Shown in pieces: positions 1 through 7,217 of a DNA stretch of 59,771 nucleotides (position 1 is its first letter; the number at the start of each line of letters is the position of its first letter). This DNA comes from Gammaproteobacteria bacterium. GTDB lineage: Bacteria > Pseudomonadota > Gammaproteobacteria > Pseudomonadales > Azotimanducaceae. Location of the stretch: assembly GCA_030425195.1 (NCBI GenBank), contig JAUIAV010000027.1, positions 1 through 59,771 on the forward strand. The letters run 5' to 3'. Both the position numbers and the translations under genes were made by a program. The notes beneath the pieces are model-generated. The model saw only the letters and a program-made list of their open reading frames with translations, was not told the DNA's origin and did no database searches.

Positions 1-523
1 CTACCGAGCCCAGGTACTTTCTCACGAGTTCCGGGTGGGTCTTCACCGCTTCCGAAATGGAACAGAAGATCACGCCTGCCTCGGCGAGCTTCTCCTTGAA
101 GGTGGTCGTGATGGACACGCTGTCGAAAACCGCATCCACGGCCACGGGCGTTCTGCGCTCCACGCCGGCCAGCATCTCCTGCTCGTGCAGCGGGATCCCG
201 AGCTTCTCGTAGGTGCGCAGCAGCTCAGGGTCCACGTCTTCGAGAGATTTCGGGCCGGTTCCGGGCTTCTTGGGCGCTGAATAGTAGGAGATGGCCTGAA
301 AGTCGATCTCGGGAAAATGGACGTGGGCCCATCGCGGTGGCGTCATCGCCTGCCAGAGGCGGAAGGCTTCGAGGCGCCATTCGGTGAGCCACTCCGGTTC
401 GGATTTCCGGGCGGAGATGAAACGGACGACGGACTCGTCCAGGCCGGCTGGAAGCGTGTCGGCGTCGACTTGTGAGATGAATCCGGCGCTGTATTCCGCG
501 CCGACCAGATCTTCTACTGCCAC
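1..523 (-). CDS. sufB: SufB, Fe-S cluster scaffold subunit (N-terminal part, runs off the window)
   Basis: About 174 codons of the SufB scaffold of the SufBCD Fe-S assembly complex are present; the rest lies left of base 1. The reading includes the family blocks LISA/FISARKSEPEW near residue 30, AISYYSAPKK, DVDPELLRTYEKLGIPL, VAVDAVFDSVS and VIFCSISEAVKTHPELV, which are highly characteristic of SufB. The frame has no ATG. I place the start at GTG 523, whose product begins MAVEDLVGAEYSAGF, the usual SufB beginning. An in-frame stop lies about 80 bases upstream. No sufR or iscR gene lies directly upstream in this window; a divergent methyltransferase does. Regulation is probably through the IscR-like site at 578-602. 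Identification is firm, the exact start less so. Confidence 0.93.
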   Translation of the reverse strand, partial: MAVEDLVGAEYSAGFISQVDADTLPAGLDESVVRFISARKSEPEWLTEWRLEAFRLWQAMTPPRWAHVHFPEIDFQAISYYSAPKKPGTGPKSLEDVDPELLRTYEKLGIPLHEQEMLAGVERRTPVAVDAVFDSVSITTTFKEKLAEAGVIFCSISEAVKTHPELVRKYLGSV

Positions 524-577
524 TGGTGTTTCCGGGCGTTTTTCGAGGCCGGCATTGTACCTGCTGAGCCGTCCGAA

Positions 578-602
578 ATACCAGACTAAAATGGTTGGTT
601 AT
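578..602. promoter_or_regulatory. Putative IscR type-1-like operator upstream of sufB
   Basis: The 25-bp element has half-sites ATACCAGACT and GGTTGGTTAT around a central AAAAT. By my recollection of the type-1 IscR consensus (ATA, SYY, GACT, RWWW, Y, AGTC, RRS, TAT), it agrees at 21 of 25 positions read in either direction. It lies 55 bp upstream of the proposed sufB start and 78 bp before the divergent methyltransferase. Operator function is inferred from position and similarity; another Rrf2-family regulator is possible. Confidence 0.55.
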
Positions 603-679
603 TAGGATTTTCCGTAGCGGCAGCGGGGCTGAGCCCTTACACTGCGGGCCTTTCACGTCCCCCAGGATCATTGACGTCC

Positions 680-1309
680 ATGCCGAAACTGCAGCCGCTG
701 CCCGAAGACCACATGTACCAGGCCTACGGCATCTACCTACTGGAGTCGAAACATCGGCTGATCCGCCGGCTGAAGAAGGCCTACCAGCCATCCGTGCACG
801 GCCACAAGACCTGGAACGCCAGCTTTCTGCTGATGGACTATCTGCAGCACAACCCGCTGAAGAAGAAGTCCAGAGTGCTGGAGGTGGGGTGCGGCTGGGG
901 GCCGGGCTCGGTTTTCTGTGCCAGTCAGTTCAAGGCGAAGGTGACCGGGCTCGACATCGACAGGGAAGTGTTCCCGTTCCTGGATGTGCTGGCCGAGCTC
1001 AATGGCGTGTCCGTCACGCCCATGACGCGGCGGCTTGAATCCCTGAAAGGGCCGGAACTCGGCAAGTTCGACGTCATCGTCGGCTCGGACATCTGCTTCT
1101 GGGACTCGCTGGTGAAGTCGCTGAATCAGATGATCAACCGCGCCCTCAAGAACGGGGTCGAGCGCATCATCATCACGGACCCCGGCCGGCCGACGTTCTA
1201 CGAGCTCTGTGACATGGCCAGGAAGAGGCACGACGTGGAACTCACGGAATGGTATGCCACGGAACCGCTGCACTTCACCGGCGAGGTGGTGGAGATCCGG
1301 CCGCGCTGA
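680..1309 (+). CDS. Class I SAM-dependent methyltransferase, lysine-methyltransferase-like
   Basis: A 209-residue soluble protein with a Rossmann SAM-binding core. Motif I is VLEVGCGWGPGSVFCA, followed by VTGLDID (ribose-binding acid) and FDVIVGSDICFW, which resembles the D-x-x-Y/W catalytic edge of the METTL21/EEF1A-lysine methyltransferase group (Methyltransf_16). The substrate cannot be deduced. ATG 680 is chosen with AGGA 12 bases upstream; a TTG at 671 in the same frame is an alternative. It is divergent from sufB and convergent with the lipoprotein gene ending at 1337, so it is probably monocistronic. Confidence 0.8.
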   Translation: MPKLQPLPEDHMYQAYGIYLLESKHRLIRRLKKAYQPSVHGHKTWNASFLLMDYLQHNPLKKKSRVLEVGCGWGPGSVFCASQFKAKVTGLDIDREVFPFLDVLAELNGVSVTPMTRRLESLKGPELGKFDVIVGSDICFWDSLVKSLNQMINRALKNGVERIIITDPGRPTFYELCDMARKRHDVELTEWYATEPLHFTGEVVEIRPR

Positions 1310-1336
1310 GCAAACCGGACTTCGAAGGCAGACCGC

Positions 1337-2011
1337 CTAGCCGTTCAACAGAAACGTCTTCAGCTGATTGGACAGGCTGGCGCAGGCCGAATTCTGCACC
1401 CGTGCGATCAGCGGCACGGGCACCACGACGGCGGGGATATAGCTCGTGCCGATGGCGTCCGAGCTGACCCGGCCCACGGCCTGACCGCTCTGCACATCCC
1501 AGACCGTGGCTTCGTACGAGGAATCGTTTTCCCAGGTCAGGAAACCGAAACAGCCACCGCCCGTGGCGGTCACGCTGCAGGTCATCGAACCGGCCGAATC
1601 CGTGCGGACGGTCGAGCCGTCGATCCACACCAGATAGCGGAGTCCCAGCTCACGCAGCCGCGAAGCGACCACGGGCGTGGCGATGATTTCCGGCAGGTCA
1701 CTGGTGTTGGCAGGCGCGGTGCGTGGTTCGAACCAGGGGAAAACCGCATCCCGGAAGGCCACCTCACTGATGACGTTCATGCGCTGACCGCCTTTGCCCA
1801 TGCGGTCGCCGACGCAGCGGACGAAATTCATCTCCGTCTCGTCAGAGCTCGGCCGGTCCTTTCTGCCGAGCACCACGATGGCTTCCGTATCGGCGAGGCC
1901 CGTGGACGCTTCCCGCACCTGCTGAACCGTCGCCGTCACGCAGCCGCCGAGCAGGGGCAGGCAGAGGATGAGCGGCAGCCAGATTCGCAGAGGAAGTGAA
2001 TCAGACGACAT
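1337..2011 (-). CDS. Putative lipoprotein, last gene of the 13.6-kb envelope operon
   Basis: A 224-residue protein of unknown function. ATG 2011 overlaps the upstream stop by one base (TAATG), and GGAGG lies 7 bases before it. The N-terminus is a type II signal peptide, IWLPLILCLPLLGGC, with the lipidated Cys near residue 24. The mature part has one VLGRK strand, two Cys-containing segments (FVRCVGDR and SMTCSVTATGGGCFG) and a C-terminal SACASLSNQLKTFL helix. No enzyme motif is visible. The repeated VWDVQSGQAVGR pattern suggests a beta-rich domain. Close coupling to the neighbouring lipoprotein and the VWA proteins makes a role in the same assembly likely. Confidence 0.75.
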   Translation of the reverse strand: MSSDSLPLRIWLPLILCLPLLGGCVTATVQQVREASTGLADTEAIVVLGRKDRPSSDETEMNFVRCVGDRMGKGGQRMNVISEVAFRDAVFPWFEPRTAPANTSDLPEIIATPVVASRLRELGLRYLVWIDGSTVRTDSAGSMTCSVTATGGGCFGFLTWENDSSYEATVWDVQSGQAVGRVSSDAIGTSYIPAVVVPVPLIARVQNSACASLSNQLKTFLLNG

Positions 2012-2739
2012 TAGGAACCTCCCTGGGTCCGGGCTGGGTTGCTGCCGGCACCGGCCTGGACCGGGCTGCGTGAGGCCGCGAGCTCGGCGGACAGCCACTG
2101 CTGAACGACGCTCTCGCGGGCGAACGAGATGGTGAAAAAGGCCATCGCATCGCGACAGGCCTGGAGCGCGGCGGCCCGGAGCGTGGGCGGGGTGGTGTTC
2201 AGCCCGTAGTTCTGGGTGTTGGCCTTGCCGTAGGCGGTGAGAAACCAGTCACCGAGCCGGTCGCCATCCCGGTTGTAGAGCTCGAACTGGTACTTCAGCC
2301 AGACTTCGAAGTAGTCCGTGCGGGTCTGAAAGGGGGTGGAGAACTGCATCTCCGTGATCCGGGGCACGATGGTACCGGCCACATCCACCTCCGGATGGCT
2401 CGGATTCTCGATCAGCGTGACCTGATCGAACATGCCGGTGAACAGGTTCTTGAACACCGTGGACTGGGCGTCGCTGATGTCGATGGTGAAAACCCCGTCG
2501 TCTCCCAGATCTTCCTTGTGGACGAAGTCCAGAAGCTCCGGCGGCAGGTGCACGCCCATCCTGAGCGGGATTTTGGGGACCAGGGGAACGGGAAATTCCG
2601 TCTCCTCATCCACCTGAATCTCCGTGGCGAGACAGCCGGCGAGTCCGATCAGCATCACGCAGGCGAGCAGGCATCTCAGCGTGGTGGCTGCATAGGGTCG
2701 GCGATTGTCCGACAACATGATTCTGACCGTATCCCCCAT
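2011..2739 (-). CDS. Putative lipoprotein of the VWA/ExbB-like operon
   Basis: About 242 residues. The signal sequence ends in LRCLLACVMLIGLAGCLA, so the Cys in LAGC should be lipidated. The mature protein contains a MGVHLPPELLDFV segment and a beta-strand pattern (VDVAGTIVPRITEMQF, TDYFEVWLKYQFEL) that resembles lipoproteins of unknown function, and a C-terminal helix rich in Ala. ATG 2739 is 10 bases after the upstream VWA stop; its AGGA sits too close, so ATG 2718 (MLSDNRR) is an alternative. The gene overlaps the next lipoprotein start. No catalytic residues are recognisable. Confidence 0.75.
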   Translation of the reverse strand: MGDTVRIMLSDNRRPYAATTLRCLLACVMLIGLAGCLATEIQVDEETEFPVPLVPKIPLRMGVHLPPELLDFVHKEDLGDDGVFTIDISDAQSTVFKNLFTGMFDQVTLIENPSHPEVDVAGTIVPRITEMQFSTPFQTRTDYFEVWLKYQFELYNRDGDRLGDWFLTAYGKANTQNYGLNTTPPTLRAAALQACRDAMAFFTISFARESVVQQWLSAELAASRSPVQAGAGSNPARTQGGS

Positions 2740-2749
2740 ATCCTGAAGG

Positions 2750-3742
2750 CTACTGGAATTCCGAGAGACCCACAAAGGTCCCGTCATTGCGGTAGGCGAG
2801 CTCACGCATGAGCGCCGCGAAACGGTACACGCGGGCGTTCGGGCGCTGGAGATAGACCGGGAATGCGACCGCGTGGATACGGACCATTTTCCGCCCGTCG
2901 GTGCCGATCCGGTTCACCCGGTCCACCTGGTCCACCACCGACTCGATGGAGTCGCCGGTGAAGTCATCACCGAACACGTAGATGCTGATCAGCTTGTCCG
3001 GATCATAGTAGGTGTTCACTGCCACCTGAATACCCTCCACCGGGCTGGAGTTGGAGAACGGATTCCAGGTCTGCAGACGCTGGATGATCCCGGCCCGGCG
3101 GCTCGGAGAGTCGGGTATCCACTCTCCCGCGTAACGGGAAAACATGTAGTCGCCCATGTCGTTCAGCACCTGAATACCCTTGACCTGAGGGTAGATGGCC
3201 AGGGTTTCCTCCACCTTGGTCAGAACCTGAGACCAGGCCGCATTGAACATGGAGCCGGAGGTGTCGATGACGAAGATGATGTATTCGCTGTCCACGGCGA
3301 TGCCGCCCACCAGCTCCGTGCTGCGCTGAAAATCCGCGCCGAGCAGGCGCTGCATTTCGTCGGTCAGGCTCTGTTTGGCGGCTGCGAGCTCGGTGGTTTC
3401 CGATTCGGCTTCGGTCTCGAGGGTCACCGTGGTCTGATACTGCCCGAGGATGTCCGTCAGCTCCCGCTCCAGAGCGGCCAGCTCGAGGAGATTGTCGTCC
3501 AGCTGATCCCGCGAATCGGTGACCTGGCGTTTCAGCTCCCGTACCTGACCGCGTATCTCGAACAGGGCGTTCTCCCGGTCTTCCACCACGCCCTCCAGGT
3601 TGATCTGAGACTGCTCGAGGATCACCGGTTCCACGGTTTTCGTGATCATCAGCAGCAGGATGATGGCGCCGAAGCCGCAGCAGATCACGTCCAGAAAGGA
3701 GACGCTGAATTCCTCGATGCCCCGTCGCTGTTTACGCTTCAT
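2750..3742 (-). CDS. Membrane-anchored VWA-domain protein with ExbD-like transmembrane segment (second copy)
   Basis: 330 residues. Residues 11-34 form one membrane segment, EEFSVSFLDVICCGFGAIIL, in which Asp18 sits like the proton-binding Asp of ExbD/TolR (LIDV in the ExbD at 48435). Residues about 45-135 are a charged coiled coil. A VWA domain follows, with the MIDAS motif DTSGS at 160-164 and a later Asp-rich FGDDFTGDS segment. This topology puts the VWA domain in the periplasm. ATG 3742 has GGAGAGG upstream. It is a paralogue of the gene at 3758-4843. I infer a partner of the channel protein encoded at 6076-6900. Confidence 0.85.
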   Translation of the reverse strand: MKRKQRRGIEEFSVSFLDVICCGFGAIILLLMITKTVEPVILEQSQINLEGVVEDRENALFEIRGQVRELKRQVTDSRDQLDDNLLELAALERELTDILGQYQTTVTLETEAESETTELAAAKQSLTDEMQRLLGADFQRSTELVGGIAVDSEYIIFVIDTSGSMFNAAWSQVLTKVEETLAIYPQVKGIQVLNDMGDYMFSRYAGEWIPDSPSRRAGIIQRLQTWNPFSNSSPVEGIQVAVNTYYDPDKLISIYVFGDDFTGDSIESVVDQVDRVNRIGTDGRKMVRIHAVAFPVYLQRPNARVYRFAALMRELAYRNDGTFVGLSEFQ

Positions 3743-3757
3743 GACGGCCTCTCCACC

Positions 3758-4843
3758 TCATGGCCAGTCCCGGGAAGGGGAGAGGAAGGAACCGCCCGAC
3801 GTGCGCGCCAGATTCCAGAACGCGGCGGCGGCCATCGGATCTCCTTCCATGGGGAACATGATCACGTTGATGGGTACCTGTGCCGGTATGCGGCGCAGGG
3901 CGTTCTGGAACAGATCGAGCCGCGCCCGGCCTGAGATGGTGGCGCCGCGGGGTGGCCGGGTGCCCATGGTGGGCAGAGAATCCGTCACCAGGTAGACGTT
4001 GTCCGGCGGCGGCTGCAGCTCGGACATGGCGAGCGCCAGGTTCTCCAGGCTCGTTCCCTTCTCCGGAATGGTTGTCTTCAGAACTTCCAGCGCATCGTCC
4101 AGTTCCCGACCTTCACCCAGTTCGATCCATTCTCCCTGGGTTGGTTCCAGAAGCGCTTCCGTGGTCTCGTTGAAGCCATAGATCTGAAAGCTGGCGTCCA
4201 GCGGCATCTGGGCCGAGAGCCACTCGACGGTACGGACGGCCCGCTGCCATTTAGGTGCCTTCAGCTTCCGTTCATCGGTCATGTTGCGCCGGCGCAGCAC
4301 GTTGACGATGTCGTCGTCCAGCATGCTGGCGGAGGTGTCGATGGCGATCAGGATGTTCTTTCCACCCACTTTCAGGCCGGTGAGGTACTGCCGGTCTCCC
4401 TCGCCGGTGAAGGTGCGGATGCGGCTTCCGTCGCCTTCCGCCTCGATGGCTTTCAGACGCTTGAGCTCCTCCTCCCGTGCCTCCACGTCGCTCTTCAGCT
4501 CCTCCAGGCTTTCGATTCGAGCCAGCGATACTTCCTCCAGCTCCGCCAGATCTTCCGTTCGGTCGTCGAGCTGGGTCTTGGTACTGTTCAGGCGCTGGTC
4601 GGAGTCCGAGACGGCCTGCAGCAGGGCTTCCAGCTCCTCCTTCAGTTCCACCAGATCGCGTTCTCCGTTCTGGACCTGATAGTCGAGCAGCCGGATCTCG
4701 GAGAGCAGATCCTGGTTGATCACCTCGGCCTGCTCCTGGGTGGCGTGATTGATGATAAGAAAGATCAGAACCACGGCGCCGAATCCGCAGGACATCACGT
4801 CCAGAAACGACAGGGAGAATACGTTGGTCTGGCGGCGTGCCAT
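3758..4843 (-). CDS. Membrane-anchored VWA-domain protein with ExbD-like transmembrane segment (first copy)
   Basis: 361 residues with the same plan as its downstream paralogue: a membrane segment at 8-31 (FSLSFLDVMSCGFGAVVLIF) with Asp15 in ExbD-like position, a long acidic coiled coil at about 35-135, and a VWA domain from about 160 with MIDAS motif DTSAS at 169-173. Shared residues between the two copies are SFLDV, CGFGA and the VWA core. The metal-ion site suggests regulated protein-protein binding in the periplasm. ATG 4843 follows the Hsp70-like gene by 15 bases. Family membership (VWA) is clear; the motor-like role is an inference. Confidence 0.85.
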   Translation of the reverse strand: MARRQTNVFSLSFLDVMSCGFGAVVLIFLIINHATQEQAEVINQDLLSEIRLLDYQVQNGERDLVELKEELEALLQAVSDSDQRLNSTKTQLDDRTEDLAELEEVSLARIESLEELKSDVEAREEELKRLKAIEAEGDGSRIRTFTGEGDRQYLTGLKVGGKNILIAIDTSASMLDDDIVNVLRRRNMTDERKLKAPKWQRAVRTVEWLSAQMPLDASFQIYGFNETTEALLEPTQGEWIELGEGRELDDALEVLKTTIPEKGTSLENLALAMSELQPPPDNVYLVTDSLPTMGTRPPRGATISGRARLDLFQNALRRIPAQVPINVIMFPMEGDPMAAAAFWNLARTSGGSFLSPSRDWP

Positions 4844-4858
4844 GGGTTCAGAGGGTTC

Positions 4859-6079
4859 CTAGGATTCCAGGCGTATTGCCGTGAATTCGCCCTGCGGCGT
4901 GCCGATCACGTCGCCGAGCGCCAGCCGGGCGCCGGTCTGCACGGGCTTCGCGTTCAACGTCACGCCGGCATCCGGAATCACTTCGATACCCGCGTCGTCC
5001 TGGTGCAGAAACGGCAGAATCCCCGCGCTGAGCGGCCGCGCGATGTGACCCTTGAGAAGGTGCGTCGGCACCGGTACGTCGGCCGGTGAGTAGGCGACCG
5101 TGCTGCTCGTGTGCGGCAACCTGTTCACGAGCCGCAGTCCGGACTCCGCAGTACGGACCAGATCCATATTCTCGCCGCAGCCGGTTGCGACGGCGTCTGC
5201 AGCGAGCGGGGTCATCTCGAATCCGGCCTGTTTCAGAAGATCGCCGAGTCCGGGCATGCCGGCGGCCCGGGCCGTGAGCGCCAGTGGATGCCGGTCCGGG
5301 AGGGCATCGATGAGACGCTGAACGCGCTGCAGGGCTTTCTGTTCGAGCTGTGCCCGCGGGACTTCCACCCGCCGCTGCTGTTCACCCTGCGTGACCTGAA
5401 AGCCCACTTCGGTGCTGAGATGGGCGCTCCTGGCCCAGTCATAGGCCTGGTTGTACAGCTGCTGCTCGGTGGCAGCCGTATGCAGAGGGTCGAACCGGGT
5501 TTCCTGAACGAACCGGTCGGCGATCAGGTTGACCCAGCCGTCGACGAGATTGTTGAAGCCGCAGTCGCGCACTTCGAAGGAGCGCTCATGCCGGACCTCG
5601 CCATCGATGGCCAGCTCGCTCACCTGCATGTGCTGAAGAAACAGATCGATGTGAGTGACCCGTGATGGCAGCGGGGTACTGGTCACCGAGGCCACGGCAG
5701 CGTTGACGAAGCCGCCGACGTCGAGGCCCGCTTCCTGGCAGATGCCCAGCAGGATGCCGAGCTGGTCCGCGTTCATGCTGCCGGGAACCGCCAGCACGGT
5801 GTCACCGAGCGCCTCACCGGCCAGCTCCTTGAGATGCAGATAGACGAGATCCGCATGATTGGCCGCCGTGCGCACGGGTTGCGGCAGCGGGTCTGCGTTC
5901 ATCCGGTTCAGATACTGCTGATTGGTCTGCTGAGGATGGATCCGGGCCAGGCGTACGGCTTCCTTCCCGAACAGCATCTCGCCTTCCCGGACGATGGCCA
6001 CTGCCGGTGCCCGGTAGCGCGCCTCTCCGTCTCTGTAAAGGGTGAGTTCCAGGTCGTTGAGCTCGAGAACGTCCGTCAT
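4859..6079 (-). CDS. Degenerate Hsp70/actin-fold protein
   Basis: 406 residues starting at ATG 6079, which overlaps the upstream channel gene by four bases (ATGA). The layout follows an Hsp70 nucleotide-binding domain: YRAPAVAIV plus GEMLFGKEAV near 22-42, VLAVPGSMNADQ at 95-106, then EAGLDVGGFVNAAVASV, matching the Hsp70 pattern around its second lobe entry. The phosphate-1 loop (DxG) is replaced by LELNDLELTLY and the phosphate-2 loop (DxGGG) by IDLFLQHMQVS, so ATP hydrolysis is doubtful. The last 60 residues (VTLNAKPVQTGARLALGDVI) look like an FHA-type beta tail. It is probably cytoplasmic, facing the channel. Confidence 0.7.
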   Translation of the reverse strand: MTDVLELNDLELTLYRDGEARYRAPAVAIVREGEMLFGKEAVRLARIHPQQTNQQYLNRMNADPLPQPVRTAANHADLVYLHLKELAGEALGDTVLAVPGSMNADQLGILLGICQEAGLDVGGFVNAAVASVTSTPLPSRVTHIDLFLQHMQVSELAIDGEVRHERSFEVRDCGFNNLVDGWVNLIADRFVQETRFDPLHTAATEQQLYNQAYDWARSAHLSTEVGFQVTQGEQQRRVEVPRAQLEQKALQRVQRLIDALPDRHPLALTARAAGMPGLGDLLKQAGFEMTPLAADAVATGCGENMDLVRTAESGLRLVNRLPHTSSTVAYSPADVPVPTHLLKGHIARPLSAGILPFLHQDDAGIEVIPDAGVTLNAKPVQTGARLALGDVIGTPQGEFTAIRLES

Positions 6080-6900
6080 TCGCTGCGCACCTGCAGGTGT
6101 CGGAGCAGGCGCTGGTCGCAGTAGGTCTGGGTGTCGAGCACGAGCCGTTCCTGGATGAGCTGGAGCTGATGCATGAGGAACATGAGCACGATGCTGATGA
6201 CGAGCGCGGTGAAGGTGGAGTTGAAGGCGACACCGAGGCTGGCCGTGACGCCTGCGATGTCGCCCTCCACCGCTTTGTAGGCCTGACCGAGCGCTTCTCC
6301 GATGCCGCGCACCGTTCCGATGAAGCCGATGGAGGGGATGGCCCAGGCGATGTAGCGGACCATGGCCAGTTCGCTGTCCAGACGATCCGATTCCGAGTCG
6401 CACACGCTTTTGATGGCCTCGGACACGTCCTGCACGTTGCGGGTAGAGGCGAACCGCTGCAGCGCGGACATCAGCGCCCGGGGCAGCAGATAGTTCTGGA
6501 CCTCGTCCGGGAGAGCCTGGATGGCGCGGGTGTATTCCCGCGTATCCTCCGGCAGGATGCTCATCCCCTCGCTGACGGGCACGATGTCTGCGGTCAGCAA
6601 TGCCCGTTCCCTGAGGGCCGCACGGCCCTTGTAACCCATGATGGCCATGGCCCAGAACATCAGAATGAAGCAGGCCTCCTGCTCGAAGTCCTTGAGCACC
6701 ACGTAGAGGCTCCGGTCCTGCACATACTCCTCACCCTGCGCCACCCGTTCCGCCTGGGCCGTCTGAATGGCTTCCGCATTGGGACGGATGACGGTGATGT
6801 AGACCAGGTGCACCAGGATGACGGCGACGATCAGGGCGACGATCTGATAGACCAGCTCAAAAGGAAGCTGAGATTTGAGCGAGGCAGAGTCGTTTGTCAT
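6076..6900 (-). CDS. MotA/TolQ/ExbB-family proton channel protein
   Basis: 274 residues with membrane segments near 17-37, 75-90, 185-208 and 220-245. The core signature IPSIGFIGTVRGIGEAL and the later SLGVAFNSTFTALVISIV match the two conserved helices of ExbB/TolQ/MotA that carry the ion path. A cytoplasmic stretch of about 90 residues separates helices 2 and 3. ATG 6900 has AGGA at good distance (AGGAACAAC). No classical ExbD or MotB lies nearby; the two VWA proteins downstream have the only ExbD-like membrane segments, which suggests a noncanonical stator. It is a different protein from the ExbB at 47815. Confidence 0.88.
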   Translation of the reverse strand: MTNDSASLKSQLPFELVYQIVALIVAVILVHLVYITVIRPNAEAIQTAQAERVAQGEEYVQDRSLYVVLKDFEQEACFILMFWAMAIMGYKGRAALRERALLTADIVPVSEGMSILPEDTREYTRAIQALPDEVQNYLLPRALMSALQRFASTRNVQDVSEAIKSVCDSESDRLDSELAMVRYIAWAIPSIGFIGTVRGIGEALGQAYKAVEGDIAGVTASLGVAFNSTFTALVISIVLMFLMHQLQLIQERLVLDTQTYCDQRLLRHLQVRSE

Positions 6901-6914
6901 GTTGTTCCTGAGTA

Positions 6915-7151
6915 TCAGATGTCGACGGGGAAAGAGACCGCGAAATCCTCTGAGATCTCTTCGGTGGGAATGAAGACCTCGGAGGAGGGAGTTCCGGATT
7001 CTCCGGCCTGTTCCTCAGCACCGTTACCGTTTTCCGTGGCGTCAGCCGGCTCTTCCGCTTCCGCCGCCTGCGCAGCCGGAAATGCCATTGCGAGGCAGCA
7101 GAGAAGCACGGCTGTCGAGACGTGTGATCTCAGAGCGCTTATCGGGTTCAT
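6915..7151 (-). CDS. Small secreted protein of the envelope operon
   Basis: 78 residues. A Sec signal peptide (VSTAVLLCCLAMAFPAAQAA) leaves a mature chain of about 50 residues that is acidic, rich in Glu, Ala and Gly, and ends in EISEDFAVSFPVDI. The hydrophobic C-terminal strand after a disordered linker suggests a peptide that docks on a partner. It sits between the PEGA/FGE-like gene and the channel gene, 14 bases before the channel start and preceded by a GAGG element. No family is recognised. It is probably real, judging by operon spacing and the clean signal peptide. Confidence 0.7.
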   Translation of the reverse strand: MNPISALRSHVSTAVLLCCLAMAFPAAQAAEAEEPADATENGNGAEEQAGESGTPSSEVFIPTEEISEDFAVSFPVDI

Positions 7152-7217
7152 CGGGCGGGTACCTCTTCTGCTCTCGGATTCTGCTCTCGGATTTCTTACT
7201 CGACGGACAGCGCCCGG

